DNA of 64,000 nt, taken from Lanius collurio. Lineage: Eukaryota > Chordata > Aves > Passeriformes > Laniidae. Below are positions 44,901-58,300 of the stretch, one piece after another. Each line of letters starts with the position of its first letter. Positions within the stretch are counted from its first letter, which is position 1. The stretch is from positions 26,301,441 to 26,365,440 of the forward strand of contig JACBWW010000008.1 in the NCBI GenBank assembly GCA_020086605.1, read 5' to 3'. The position numbers were made by a program, and so were the translations under genes. The notes below the pieces were generated by a model. It saw nothing but the letters and a program-made list of their open reading frames with translations. It was not told where the DNA came from and ran no database searches.

Positions 44901-46559
44901 TCCACTGAAATCAGAACTGCAGGGAAGCTGAGTAGCAAATTGAAATTCCTGATAATTTCAAACTCAGCAACTCAGTGTCTGAAAAGGAAAGGAATACTTA
45001 AAGCCTGGCGTCACAAACAATCGCATGGCAGAGACACTGAACACCACTGCATCACAAGGTCACCCACAAAAGTCCACATGTGCTGGACTTCCCAAGAGAG
45101 TTTTAAAAACAAAAACAATCTTATTGTACTGAATACATTCACTAAACAAAACATGCCTTGAAGTTAAAACAACAGATGACAGGTTTTCTCAAAAGAATGG
45201 CTTATCTGAAAACACTTACAATCTAGGAGTCAGTGGTATGTAGGTAAGGAGCCTACACCTTTCCTGGCCTTACCAACTGCAATTTACAGATTGTATTTGC
45301 CAACAGCAAGCTTGGGTGGTGGGAGTGGAAAAATTACTTGCAGAAGGGCAGGATGTTGTTGACCTTAGCGGCAGCAGCTTATTCCAGTCTGCAGCAGCAT
45401 CTCCCAGGACGCTCAGAGCTCAGCAGATGCCATGAGCCACTGCCTCCCAGACTCCTTTCAGTTGCTGAGACTCCATCTCCTTGCTGTGACTTCCAAAGCC
45501 TGCCTTCAGAGCAGATACAGCACAGTGGCGCTGCGAGCTGACCTCTGCTGCATCACACTCCATAGAGGCAGAGCCCTGAAAGGCCATGCCAAAAGATGCT
45601 GTGTTCATTAACTTCACCACAAGTAAGGTCTAGACCTCTAATTAAGTTGTCAAAAAAGCAAAATGTGACAATGGCTTTCAAAGTAATTCATAGTGATACT
45701 ATCTAAATGTCACTAATTGCTACAACAGAGTGTTTTCCAGCTTCACTTGACCATCCATGTTGCCTATTTTATATGACTGACGGCTAATAACTTTAATTAT
45801 ATTTGCACAAGAAGATGAAAGATTTGCAGCTTACAAGATTACACATGCTATTCTTTAAAGGTAGAAACAGCAGCAATGCAAGTAACCTCTGCACATTTTA
45901 CAACAACAAGCATCAATCCATTGCCCTCCTCTTGCTTCTTCAGCTATGGTGCCTAGTTGGGGTAACTGGCCATGTGAATTGCATGAGGTCTGATTGATAC
46001 TGGAGACTGTATTTGTGTCAGACCATGAATTCCATTTGAATTGGAGATAAAAAGCACGACAGGGAAGGCAGGAAGCAGTTGGAGTGAATGAACAAGGAAT
46101 GGTAACAAAAGACTAACGGCAGATTGTCAGTAAACCTTGATAATTACCCATTCACTGGGTAGCTTCTGTAGATAAAGAAGTGATTATTATCCAAGCAAGC
46201 CATTTTTTCATGCTGAACCCCAGAATAATGCAACTGAACAGCAAGTCACTCAGCAGGGCACTTCTATCAGCCAGCGAGGCTGTCCAGAAACTTTCCTGGC
46301 AGAAGGGGACCACAGGCTGTGAAATGAAAGGGTCTTTCACCAGCAGAGAAGGGCAAAGATGACCTGACTAAAATGGTCATCTGAGACTGCAAGTCTGGGA
46401 ACTGGGGTGTAGGGGGAGGAAAGTTGTAGAAAAAGGTTAGTGTGGTCTTTGCTTAAATGGTGACTCTAATTTGCAGCAGATTGTGAGCTGTGCTCCAAGA
46501 ACACTCAAGAGGAAAATGAAAGTGGAAAGAAGTTTACTGTTTTGCTGAGACATTTGTAT

Positions 46560-46690
46560 TTCTTGCATGTAAGTTTCTTGGGTGTTTTTTGTCTGTTTTG
46601 GTGGGGGTTTAGTTGGGTTTTGTGAGGGGTTTAATTTGTTGGCTTTTTGTTTGCTTTGTTGTTTATTTGCTTTTTTCTAAAAAAAAACCC
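46560..46690. repeat. G/T-rich low-complexity tract
   Basis: About 130 bases composed almost only of T and G, with repeated gttttt and gggttt words. Similar tracts occur near 54195-54300 and 62870-62970, and in complement at 26401-26450. Confidence 0.8.
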
Positions 46691-49600
46691 GTGGTTAGTT
46701 TCACAGTTTCAGTCAGGCTTTGAATGCCGAGTAGCCATAAGGTCAGGGAGGGAACATCCACAATTAAAGCATAAAAAAGCAGCCTCTTCTTAACCCAACA
46801 GCAAGACTTCATTTCTGTAAGAGTAGGAAAGCGAAGAGCCTGAGAACAAAAGTCAGCAAGGGAGGCCAAGAGAACGTGACCCAGTTCACCCAGACCAAGG
46901 AACTCAGCTGGCCCACATCTAGCGAGTTCAAAGGCACAAGGTGGAGCTTCGCGTGGGTTGGGAGGCACACAGCTCACACATGCTGCTTGTGTGAAATTCA
47001 TACTAAAGGCCACCATGTTTTGTTTTTTTTTTTCATTCAGATACTACTTTTCAGAATTTTTAAAGAGATAAATCAATCTTTGCATTTGAGGAATAGTGGC
47101 ATTTCCTGCTAGCATTACATCTAGGTATATCAGGCCTTCTCTTTTAAGCAGTTACTGATATTTCCATGTAACCAATTTCATCCCACTGGGTAAAAAGGAA
47201 AAGCGGTGAGCAAAAATCACACAATTTGCAAGGCATTAGAACAAAACAAGAAAAAGTACATCTAAATCATTAGTAAAATACAGCCAGAGAGCACTGGCAA
47301 TAAGTCCAGCTACTGTCCATGGTTTATCATCTCACACATCATCAATACAGCAACTGAAGATTTATCTTTATTTTCAGATAGCAAAGGACGTAGCAGTTAC
47401 CACACCACATGCAAACAATCACTCTCAGTAAGACAGAAGAAAGTAAAGCCAAGAATTAATTGTGTATATTTGTATAAATGAAACAATGTTTATCTTAACA
47501 CAGGAAAAAACACAAGGGACTTTCTAAAAATAAAGAAGTTAAATCTATCCTGTTTGAAGTGACCATCTCCCATTGTTCTGTCTTTTCTCAAAGTTCTAAG
47601 GATCTGAGTTACACTGAACTCAGATGACTGCTCTCATATTGAAATTACTCAATAATTGGACTAAAACTGAAATACATCTTGTTGCGGTGGACCCACTGGT
47701 TACTGCAGGACACATGGGAGCTCTTCCCTTAAAAAAAATCCATGGGGTGTCAAAACACAGACTTAAAAATGACCACACTTCTCAAATGGTTATCCAAGGA
47801 TTCTCAGGTTTTCCTTACCCTTAAATATAAAAGCATATATAAACAAGAAACTGATGATCAGCACAAGACATATGAAAAAGACTGCTTCTAACAAAGTTTT
47901 AAGATTGAAGAACTACTTAATCAATAGATTTTAGTTACTTATCAAGGTCAAATAGCAACTCACATAAAGCCTTTCAAGTTTTGGGATTTCTGCTGTCCAA
48001 ACTGATGTAAGATCTACTGCTGTAAGCTGTGTTCATAAGGTACAAGCCACCACAGCACTTTGTGTTTGTATTACAAATGCCTACATGAAATTCCAGCTCA
48101 CAGTGAAAGTTGTTTCCTTTTCCCCCCCTCTACTAGCAAGACAAAGTAGATTACTTGACTAAACTTCACCATCTTAATATTCTCCACAAGTGCCAGAAAA
48201 TATCTTAGGTAGTTGTTTCTAAAAACAGTTCATAATATTTTTCATACCTATTAGAATGCCATTGTAGGAAGCAGTACAATTTACAAATTCATAACAACAC
48301 ATGTATTAACATTTCAAAACTATTCAGAGTAGAAAAAGAGTCTATTTATAGTTGAATTTGTCATTCTTGTAAAGGACATAACCACTATTACAGGATTACA
48401 GCCTTCTATTCTGAAACCCATGACAAAGCCAAACAAAACACAGTGCAAGCATAGAGGCAAATCCCTATTCCAAGAAATTATTTTGTTTGGAGTCTTCAAG
48501 GACTCAACTCAATCTCCAAAAGTACTTCATGACCACATAAGAAGGCAAAGAAGTTTCACTATCTGTCTGATCTTCCTGAGGCCACTAACAAATGTTAGTG
48601 CTGTGGATTGACCTGTAAATATAATATTTGTCAGTTTCCAAAATCAAATATTAAAGAAGGAAGGTAAGCTTAGCTGGTTTTGCTTCCATGACTGCAATGA
48701 AGGATAAATCCAAGACTCATGGGGAAAAGCAAGCAATTGTTTTGCACAAAAATAAAATCCACTTCAGCTGCCAGTGAAGAACATGTGGGATTTCACACCA
48801 CCACATCTTCCCACGTTGTTTATCCTCCACATCACATGCACTGAGAATCAGGCAAGTCTTTTATGCGTCAGACTCTGTGTGCAGAACATCAACTGCCCAC
48901 ACATGGCAGGCCTGAAGCAAAAGGAGAGAAGGAACCAGAGGCACTCCCCCTGGTTCCTTCCCTTAGGACTCATCTGAAGAAGGAGTTCCATTTCTCTCCA
49001 GGCATGAATAATGACACGCATAAATTTTCAGCTCAGCAGACATGGATGGCATTGCTTTTCATCTGATCAGAGCCACAGCTTGCACATTTTTCTCCAGGCA
49101 GCCCTTGGAAACTCAGTTTTGGCTGCCCCAAGCCACTGCTGGGGGTTTAACTTTTACCCTATTTGATCAGTGACTGAGCTATCTGCTGCCAGGCACAAGC
49201 ACCACAGCTCAATATTAATGGCCCAATCTGCACATCAATAACCAGTCTGTTCTCATTTGAATATTCTTATCAATGATATGTGATTTCCTAGAACACTCAA
49301 TCCTCTCATGACAGTGCTTTTGCTAATTTGGATGCCCTGCACCTCACCAAATGCACTAGGATTGCTCACGCAAGATGACAACAGATACCAACAAGTATCT
49401 GCTTTTTTGTTTTAATTAAAGATTCACTTGGCTCCTACTAATTAGTCCTAGACTGGACTATATTGCATGTCACAATCATCAAGATACTCTTTTATTATCA
49501 AGTTAAGTGCTGCCAGTGGTTTGCCTGTCCTTCTCCTGTAAGGAATACCATTGCTGCTGTATCGAGACACCCTGCTGCAGGTTGTCTGGTTTAAAATCTG

Positions 49601-49880
49601 ATTTCTTCACAAGATGCACACACATTTTCTGTAACAGAGCTCAGAAGCCAACAACCCAGATATTTTCAACTTCCCCAGTACAAAGCTACTGCAAATTAAA
49701 AATCTATAATAAAAATATGCACAAAGCACAAAATCCTGAAGGGCAGTCCAGTGCCCAGAGCCTCTCCAGAGAAAGAGCACACAACCCCAGGAAAAGTGGG
49801 TGCGCTGGCTGTGCTCCCAGCCCCTTTCCCATCATCAAAATCATCCCTCTTACAGCTATAACCATTTCATCACACTTCCT

Positions 49881-49894
49881 GGGGGGGGGGGGGG
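49881..49894 (+). repeat. Poly-G homopolymer, 14 bases
   Basis: Fourteen uninterrupted G on the plus strand, in otherwise A/T-rich sequence. Capable in principle of G-quadruplex-type stacking and prone to replication slippage. Confidence 0.95.
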
Positions 49895-51889
49895 CTGACA
49901 TGAGAGAGAAATCCTAGTAGTATAATAAATCTTATAAAACATTTTCTCCTTGATGCTTACAAGCAAGAGTGACCTGACCAATACCCCCAGTCATGCTCCC
50001 CATCAGGATCAGTTTACTCCACACTCATTTTAAAGACTGCACACCTGGGCTATGTTTGGTTCTGTGGAGTGCATCTAACATAGACACTTTGAGTAACTGC
50101 TGAATTAAGACATGGTCCCACAGTAAATGCCCAGTCAGTGGTGAGATAATTCGCATCTTTTTTCAAAACATGCTTTTCAATAATTCACGTGAAAGGTTGG
50201 AGAAGCAGAGGAAGGGTGAGGATTTGTAACAGGTTTTAAGTCTTCATAGAAGAAGAGATAACCCCTAAAAGCTTTATGGGTCATGACAAAAATGAAAAGA
50301 ATGTGTGTTTGTTGTTTTTTTGGTTTCTGTTAGGAATCCACATCATATATCTTAGGAGTTCTCTTGCATCCCATGAGATAGAAAAATCAGAATAACATAC
50401 AAGCATCCCATTTTTTCACAAAAAGATGTTAAGCAACCTTAACAGATTCGGTGAATAACTACATAAGATTCCATAAATAAGCTGAAATTGAGATTGTTTT
50501 CATTGCCAGAGACAGCAGGTTTCCAAATTTTATGGGTTAAAAAAGCCAATAAATTTAAAAATCTTTTGAAGATGCTAGTATAATCCTTCCAAAACTGAAG
50601 AGAACAGATGACTCAACCACATGGCTAAGTTCCACCAAAATTCTGTCCTGTAATCATAAAATATGATGTAATGCAGTTTGGTCCCAGGAGAAGGAAAGGC
50701 GTTAGACATATGTGACACGCACAAGCATTCCCTGGATCCATCTGGCTAGCTGTTTTAAAAAGGTATTACACAAATAAGCAGGGTTTTCTAGAAGACTCCA
50801 AGATAAATATTCTAAAGCCTTCTCTTGGAAAAGAAATGGGTATTGCTCTTAAAAGCCACATTAAAACATCAGCCTCTATCATTACAAACTAAACAGGTAA
50901 AATGAACAAGTTGTTACACCTTTCTGCAGCACTGCAGCTTTTAAAAACTTTGCCTTTATAATCTTTGAAAGCAACCTGTGGTTTATTACTACTTCACACT
51001 TAATAGCATGAAACTCTTGGAAAAGGGTTTAAAGGAAACCAAAAGAAGCTTACCTTTTAAAATATATGGGAAAGAGAAAAGAATACACATAAATTCAGAG
51101 TGCACATCACTAAGTGGCAAAGGATATAATTTTCTGCATTACGTAAACACTGAATGGAAAAATGCTGCTGAGAAGGAAATCAGAGTAATTAACTGTAATA
51201 GGTAAAGTACTCTTCAATTCATTAATTACTGACATATGTGCAATAGAAGCCATCAATATCTCAGTTTCACATAATCACTTGGAATTAATGGCAACCATTC
51301 AGCACACTCCTATCACTCTGGTCCTCATTGTATTCAGGGTGCCATTTAAGAAGTTATGCAGAGATGCCTTAATTAAGCATGTAATGCCTAAGAGTTATAT
51401 AAAAAAACCCACTACTTTTTATTGTAGGTGGTTTAAATCCACACACAACTCAAGTCAGGCTCACAGAAAAATAAACTGATTCTATCATGAAAACTGAAGA
51501 AAAATGACAGCAGGAATAGTTGTATTTCTCATGGTGACAAAACCACCAAGGAAAAATTACAGGAGACTGACTGAGGTGTAACTACTCCAAGTCTTTCTAA
51601 AAAACACAAGTTACAATTGCCCCCATGTTATAATACTTTGCTCTGCAACACAGACTGGAGCCTGTCAGCCTGAGCACACGCCGAGTATCCTTTTTCTATA
51701 ACAGTGTGTACACTTAATCACACAAAGAAGTTCAGAAAGAAACTAGGTTTCAGCAGAAACCAAGAAGCCACACAAGAAAACCAGGAAAAGTACCCATGTT
51801 TCCCGAGTCCTGGTCCAATTCATATGAAATCAAAGTGCTGGGAATCATCAGGTAAGGCATAAAGAAAGAAACAGAACAATTATGGACTA

Positions 51890-52300
51890 TATTCACCAAC
51901 GAGCAGTATTAGTCCCTTCCTCTAAAATTGCACTAGAGCTGGAAAAGTTTCAGAAGGGCAAAGATGGTCCAAAACAACATTTGTATGGAGATCAAACAGG
52001 CTAGGGTACCTCAGCCTAGTTAAACTAAGGGGGACACAAAGAGGACAAAAAACAGGGTAATGGGGAGATGGACAGGGATCAACTATCACAGAAGAGAGGC
52101 CATCACATGAAGGTGGAACCAGGCCACAGTAAAACAACAGATAGACAATACCAGACTTGTGAAAGTCTTTTCCAAGGATGTTGCAGACAATAGGTTAATG
52201 TGGGTTCATGGAGGGACTGATCAAACATTAGGCAGAAAGCTTCGCTACAGGCTTGGAAAAGAGTTTCCACATGTGCAGGAAACTGTTTAACCTGAAAATA
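51890..52300 (+). repeat. Ancient CR1 LINE fragment
   Basis: Weak but ordered CR1 similarity on the plus strand: a stretch like the gagatcaaacaggctagggt block, a gggacacaaagaggacaaaa region, gacagggatcaactatcaca, the aggcttggaaaagagtttcc block and a loss of the tail. Highly diverged, so one of the oldest insertions in the window. Confidence 0.5.
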
Positions 52301-55300
52301 CTAAGCAGTTAGGAAAGTATTAAGGAGAAGTGTCATACACACTTGCTCAGTGCTTTGCTCTTCCCTAGATACCCCCCAAAAAGGCACTGCTGGAAACAAA
52401 AGACATGGGACCCTCAAACGGACTGTTCTGTTTGCAACAGAACAGAAGTTTGTTCAGCTCCATTGTTTTTTTGTGCCACAGCCTCTATTCCCTCTCCTGC
52501 TCTGCAGAACGGAAACCAACAACACATTGGTGACTGTACAGCCTGATAGGCACCAGGACCAAGTCAGGCTAAAAGCACTGTCCTCAACCAGCAGCTAACT
52601 ACACATGACAACACTGCTTTTCTTCAGCAGCGAGAGATGGAAAGCAGAAGGAATCAAATGTGGAATTGCTACCACTCGTGTGCTTCGCCTCACCAGCAAG
52701 CACAGTCCTAAGCAAGGAACCTCTGCGCTGAAGCAACCGCCACACAACAGGTCTGTACAGATCTCTACACCCTTTCTCAAGTATCTGAAGACAACTAACA
52801 AAAGCGAGGCAGCAATCTTGAATTCAATTATGTCAGCTCTGTATCACCAGACCAACATCTTTTAAAAGACAGCAAAGCAAAAACAGTTTAAAGCTATCAG
52901 ATTTGGCTATGCTGCCTTAACCACTGAGGCAGAAAGCTGATTGTATGGTCCTCTCAGGGCCCAGCCACCAATTTCTATAATCTTCTGGCAAGAGATTTTA
53001 ATGGTAACTTGAGTCAAGTGGTGAAGTCTAAACTGAGGACAGGCTACAGCCACAATTTAATTCACGGTTTGAACAAAAACCACAGCATGGATAAAAAAGG
53101 TCATTCTGACAAGGGCTGAGGACACATCTTTATGATGAAAGGATACAGCTTCAGTGGACTATCATCTCATATTAAAGATATATTATGCTATTCACATCCC
53201 ATTATCGAATTATTTGTTGAACTTGCCATTTTGAAAGCTAAATATCTTATTCATGTACCTAAATATGGATTTGAAAAGGAAGCTTTCAAGAATCCTCATG
53301 CTAGTAAAAGAATATGTTTTGAAACTTTTGAATTATCAACTACCACATTTCAGTTTTGTTTCATCTTTCTAAAAATCTTCACTGAACTAAGGAAAAAAAG
53401 AAAAATTAAGGACTTCTATTTGAAAGTGCTGCATAGTATTTCACAACAGCCCTGCAATTACTTCTGAGAAATCAAATTTTAAATATTTTGGCCTGGTATG
53501 TTATTTAAATGGGAAGAGGCTGACAAAGCTAAGAAAGTGAAATCAACCTCCTGTTACTCTTCCAGAAGAGGTTACAGTGAAGACACTGCTATTACCAAAA
53601 TCTGGGAGTAATATTACTGTCGTGACTACGGAAATGACAGCAAAGTGTGAACAGACAATTCCTTCATAATCTCACCAGAGAATATTGCTACTGCTTGAGA
53701 AAAAAGGGCCCAAAATGCTCTTCAGCATCTCTAAAGCACTCCACAAGGCTGAACGATTATGCACTGGAAAGTGTTTCCTTAGGAATGAGAAAAGTTTTGG
53801 CAGGCACTCTGCAACGTCACTATAAATTAAACCTCTGTGCTGCAGCTGTCCAAGGCTTTGTACTCAGTCCCTGACACAACACGTTGCCTCAGGCTGCTTT
53901 CTGAATGCCTGCCCAGCCACTGAACTGGTTTTATTGTGTTCCCCCTTGTAAAACCGGGCTGTTACACTCACTACAGCCTGGCCATCCCCAGCACCACTTT
54001 CTTTTAGGCAAATGCTCGTGATTGAACAAGACATCAAACTTTGTGCCAAGGCTTTGTGATTGCTCAATGGTTACCTGTGGCCTCCACGGCATGTTAAAAA
54101 GAACTTTTCTGCAATATAAGCTTTCATGCTGTAAATTAAAAGAAAGAATCAACATCAGGTATAAATAAGGGAAGGAGAATTCCACCATTCCAAATTTAGG
54201 GTTTTTTTGGTATATTGTTTTGGTTTGTGTTGGTGTGGAGTTTTTTGAGTTATTTTGAGCGTCCTGTTTAGTTTTGCTTTGTTTTTTAATGAAAGAAGCA
54301 AACATCCTGGCAAATGAGAAACATTCTGAGAATATTGCATTATTTGGAAATAGAAGTTTTAGATTAATATTGAGCTTCACGGGTAAGCTAGCCACTTCCT
54401 TAGCTTTGTTGTATTTCAGAATGCGTCATTCCTTTATTTCTATGCCTATGCAAAAAGTTTTCCAAACATTTAATGTCAGACAGGAAAACTGAAGTGGAAA
54501 GTGGATGACAGCCAGTCTAACTGAGCTTTATCAACACAGCCCATATATCCTGACACACCATACATGCTCTAAGTTACCCCCAGCACTATAGCCAGTCATG
54601 CCACTGCTATTTGAAGAGATGTCACAATTTTGCAAACAGAAAGGATGAAATTTCAGTGTAAAGTCCAAAATGACATACCATGTTGTTTATGATCCATATG
54701 CTGTTTGCATGGGATTGGAACATGCAATAAAAAAGCCAATAAAAATAATCCTTGCATGTAAGCAAAACTAGAAAAGTCAGGTGCTGTAGTGCCATGCTTT
54801 TATTACTTTTAAGCCATCAAAAATGATATGTTTAAGAAGTATATTATTAGCCTGCAAAACTCCAGGCTTCATTATGTACTCCTCTGCCTGCATATGCACC
54901 TCCCACTAAACCAAGTCTATACTGCTTTTCAGCAGGCTGAAAGAGCAATCACTGTGGAGACGAGCACAGAAAAGATTTATTCTCAACCCAAGAAGTTAAC
55001 CACTTTTCAAGACATGGTCTCTTCTGACCTTGGCAGCTTGGGAGTGAATTCTGAACACTTTCAGAGAGGTGGTACAGTCTGTCTCACATGGATGATCTCT
55101 ACAGAATACACTGGAACAAAAACAGAGAGCTAATTACTTGCGCTCAATAAAAACTGATGTTTCTTGCTACTGCACCCAGGCAGCTACTACCAGCACTTAT
55201 TTTAGATACAGCTACTGAGTTATGTCAGGCGAAGCCTGGTTACCTTGGAGACCACTCCCCAACAGCTCTGGCAGAACTCACAAGATGTATTTTACCAAAC

Positions 55301-58300
55301 TTTTTCTCTCTTTTGTATACAGGCAGTCAATTTCTATGTGATTGAGCAAAACACAAGGACACTAAAAAACAGAACCACCAAATTAGTTCATACTTCAGCT
55401 ACCCTCCCAGCATGGCTAGAATTTCAACATGAAGTAAAGGAGAAAATAATTGTGTCCAGATCGTATTATATAGGTGAGTATTAATGCCATGGTGTGATAG
55501 AAGGCTTCTGTACACACAAGGGGTTTTCTCTGTTTGGTTTTGTTATGGATTGTACAGACAACAAGTAAGTGTCATACCAAAATTATTCATTTAAGTAGGC
55601 TTTCTCCCCACCAAATGTAGAAAATACCAATTATTTCACCGGTTTAATACAATCTCTGGGATGGAGAAGTGGTGTTTTGGGACACATGATGGAACAAACT
55701 TTTAAAACTTTAAACTTTTGTTTACTTTTAAAACAACAGAACAGCAGACTCATCTTGAAATTGCCCCTTCTAAACTGAGCCTAAAATCATTTGTATCTGG
55801 GAAATAAACTGTGGAGCCCTGCAACAAACACAGTCCCAGGAGAACTGGAAGGATCTATGAAACAGGAGTTCAACACATCTACGTCGATGCACAGTATTCA
55901 AGAATACTTTTGTTCTGCTTCTGAAGGCAGCACAAAAGGGCATTTCTTGCTCCAACAGCTGAAAAAAAATGCAAAGAATCCATTCAGATAGTACAATTGT
56001 ATCTGATTTGCATGGTTAAGCATTCCAGTTTCCTTAACTGTTTAGGTGGGAGGATGGAGAGCATTATCCTGGGACCTTTTCCACAGTCAGCCAGACTGAG
56101 CTGTATGTTCCATACTTACCTGTCTTCCACACCGCTGGGTCAGCTGGTCTTCAACAAAGCAAAAAGATTAACTATTTGCAAACTATTCACTTCACAGTCA
56201 ATCTATGAACACAGACACAGGAAAGTTTACAAACACTCAATTAGAAAAGAAAAAAGCACACACTTACACACACGTATTTTAAAACTGCCACAGGGAATTT
56301 GAACCCAATTTCCACCCATTATTAAGGCACATTCACGTCTTAGGGATGATCAGTAAGCCAGAGTAACAGGGTCAACAGAAGCTACAGGCTGGCCACAATA
56401 AGGAAAATATCATATGTTTAGAATTCATTGCATTGATTTTACAATTTCCTCCTATTTTAGCATTTCTTCTGACCACACACATGCATCCACATTTAGGTTT
56501 CTGCCTTTTCTTACTGCACCTGTGCAGCTCACCTACTCATAAATCAAAGCATTTGTAATACTTGCACATTTTTTCTTTTTTAAGAAAGAGAATGTTTATG
56601 ACTAAATTATCAGAAGTGAATTCCTGCATAAATCAGGCTCTAGGAAAACAGGCAGCTCCACTGCCTTGCTTTAATTCTGTACACATTGTTGTCAAACAGG
56701 GCTTTCACATCCTTTCAGCTGAGATATGCTCGCTATTATGTTAGCACTTGTAACACACTCCTGCTCCACAAGACTGCCTAAGGAGGAACGAGTGATCTGT
56801 GCCATCTCCTCTGCCCTACTGACACACAGCACTCATGCAGTGGGATTTGCTTTTGCAAAAAACTGAGAGAAGTTTCCCTTCTCTCAGGAAGTCAAGAAGA
56901 CATTTACAGAACTCTACAAAAGTCAACCTACCACCACAGTTTAAGCTCTTTAGCTACTTGCTCCTAACTTCTCTCTCAAACCCTCAACCCTTATATTTTA
57001 TCAGAAGTACAGCAAATTGATGTCTCACCACTGCAGCTACCTCTCATGATGCTCAGTCCCTAAGCTACAATCTTCAACCACACCAGCAAGAACTTCTCTC
57101 CCACTAGGCAAACCACTCATCTTCTGCTTGGAGCACAGCCAGGTGAGCAGAGAGCAGCAGATACATCAGGAGACTAACCAGCTCAATAGTGTGCACACAA
57201 CTTGCAGACAACATGCTTTACAAGGTGTGAAGAAGGCTCCCCTTCCTATAGGCCAAAATATCAAGGCTAAGCAAGACAGTCAGTTATCTTTGCATATTAT
57301 GCATAATTATAGATCTAGCTTTAGACTTGAAAGGTGTATTTTTTCTCCACCATCTAAATATTGTGAAGTTGTATACAAAAATAACATGGCTTTTTACTCA
57401 TGACTTACATTCCAAACCTCAAACAGGCATCAAGTTCTTCTCAAGATAAAAATAATTTTAAAATTCTTTCTGGTTTTAATTTCTTTTAGTGAGAATGCTC
57501 TAAAGAACAGAGGGTTGGGAATGGAACATATTTCTGTTCATATTTTCTGAGTTAGCCTTCCCCCCTCACCCCGAACTTTCACCTCCTTGCAGACAGACAT
57601 TCATGCCTGTTGAAAATTAAAATGTCTGCATTGCAGGATGGGCCATTATAATTCAACACATGCTGTTTTGGAGGAGAAAAAGCATGTTTTTGAAATAGCT
57701 CTGTTACAGGTCAGGAATGCAAAGCAGAGTTCATATTTCAGATGACAATGGGAAGCAGAGCTTTTTCTTGCAAACCCAACCCAGCTTACAAGCAATGAAG
57801 GAAAAAAAATCTGTGCAGTAAGGTCTTTGCCGTGTCCTGCATCAGGCATTTAAGTATACTAATGAAGAGGCCACTGACTTCTTGTGTTTTACAAAGGGAA
57901 ACATTGGAAATTCTCATTTTTACCACTGTATGCAAGTTTCCAAGATTGCTTTTTGAACATACTTTCCTGCTGCAGTCTTTGCTCTGCCACAGATGACTCG
58001 ATGGGCAATCACTGGCTCTGTATCCTTCCAGAGAGCATCCCAGGCTCAGAAAACAACTGCACCATTGAAACACCACAAGCAGAAACAGTACAGCTCAAAT
58101 GAGATGGTATCACAACTATGGATTATATTCCTCAAAGCTATGCAGACTGTGGTTTGATGCGTTTTGCTACAAGTCCCAACAACTCCCCACAGAAGAGGAC
58201 AAAATCTCACTGTCTCAATAACCTAATCCCACAAATCTTTTGGTTCATCTACTCCAAACAATCCTTTTTTTGCACTTAGATTCATGTGTGTGCTTAAGAG

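Larger units (their letters stand above)
38769..51889 (-). other. Upstream RAI14 intron, 5' of the first in-window coding exon
   Basis: About 13 kb with no supported exon. I looked on the minus strand for a start exon encoding the short Lys-rich N-terminus that must precede TNEW and did not find it here or in the rest of the window. Mostly unique A/T-rich sequence, with homopolymers and a small tandem duplication listed separately. Scattered open frames have no conserved sequence. Confidence 0.55.

Noticed and set aside
49507..49917. 136-residue plus-strand frame ending in poly-Gly
   Set aside because: The Gly run is the G14 homopolymer; there is no domain or conserved neighbour.
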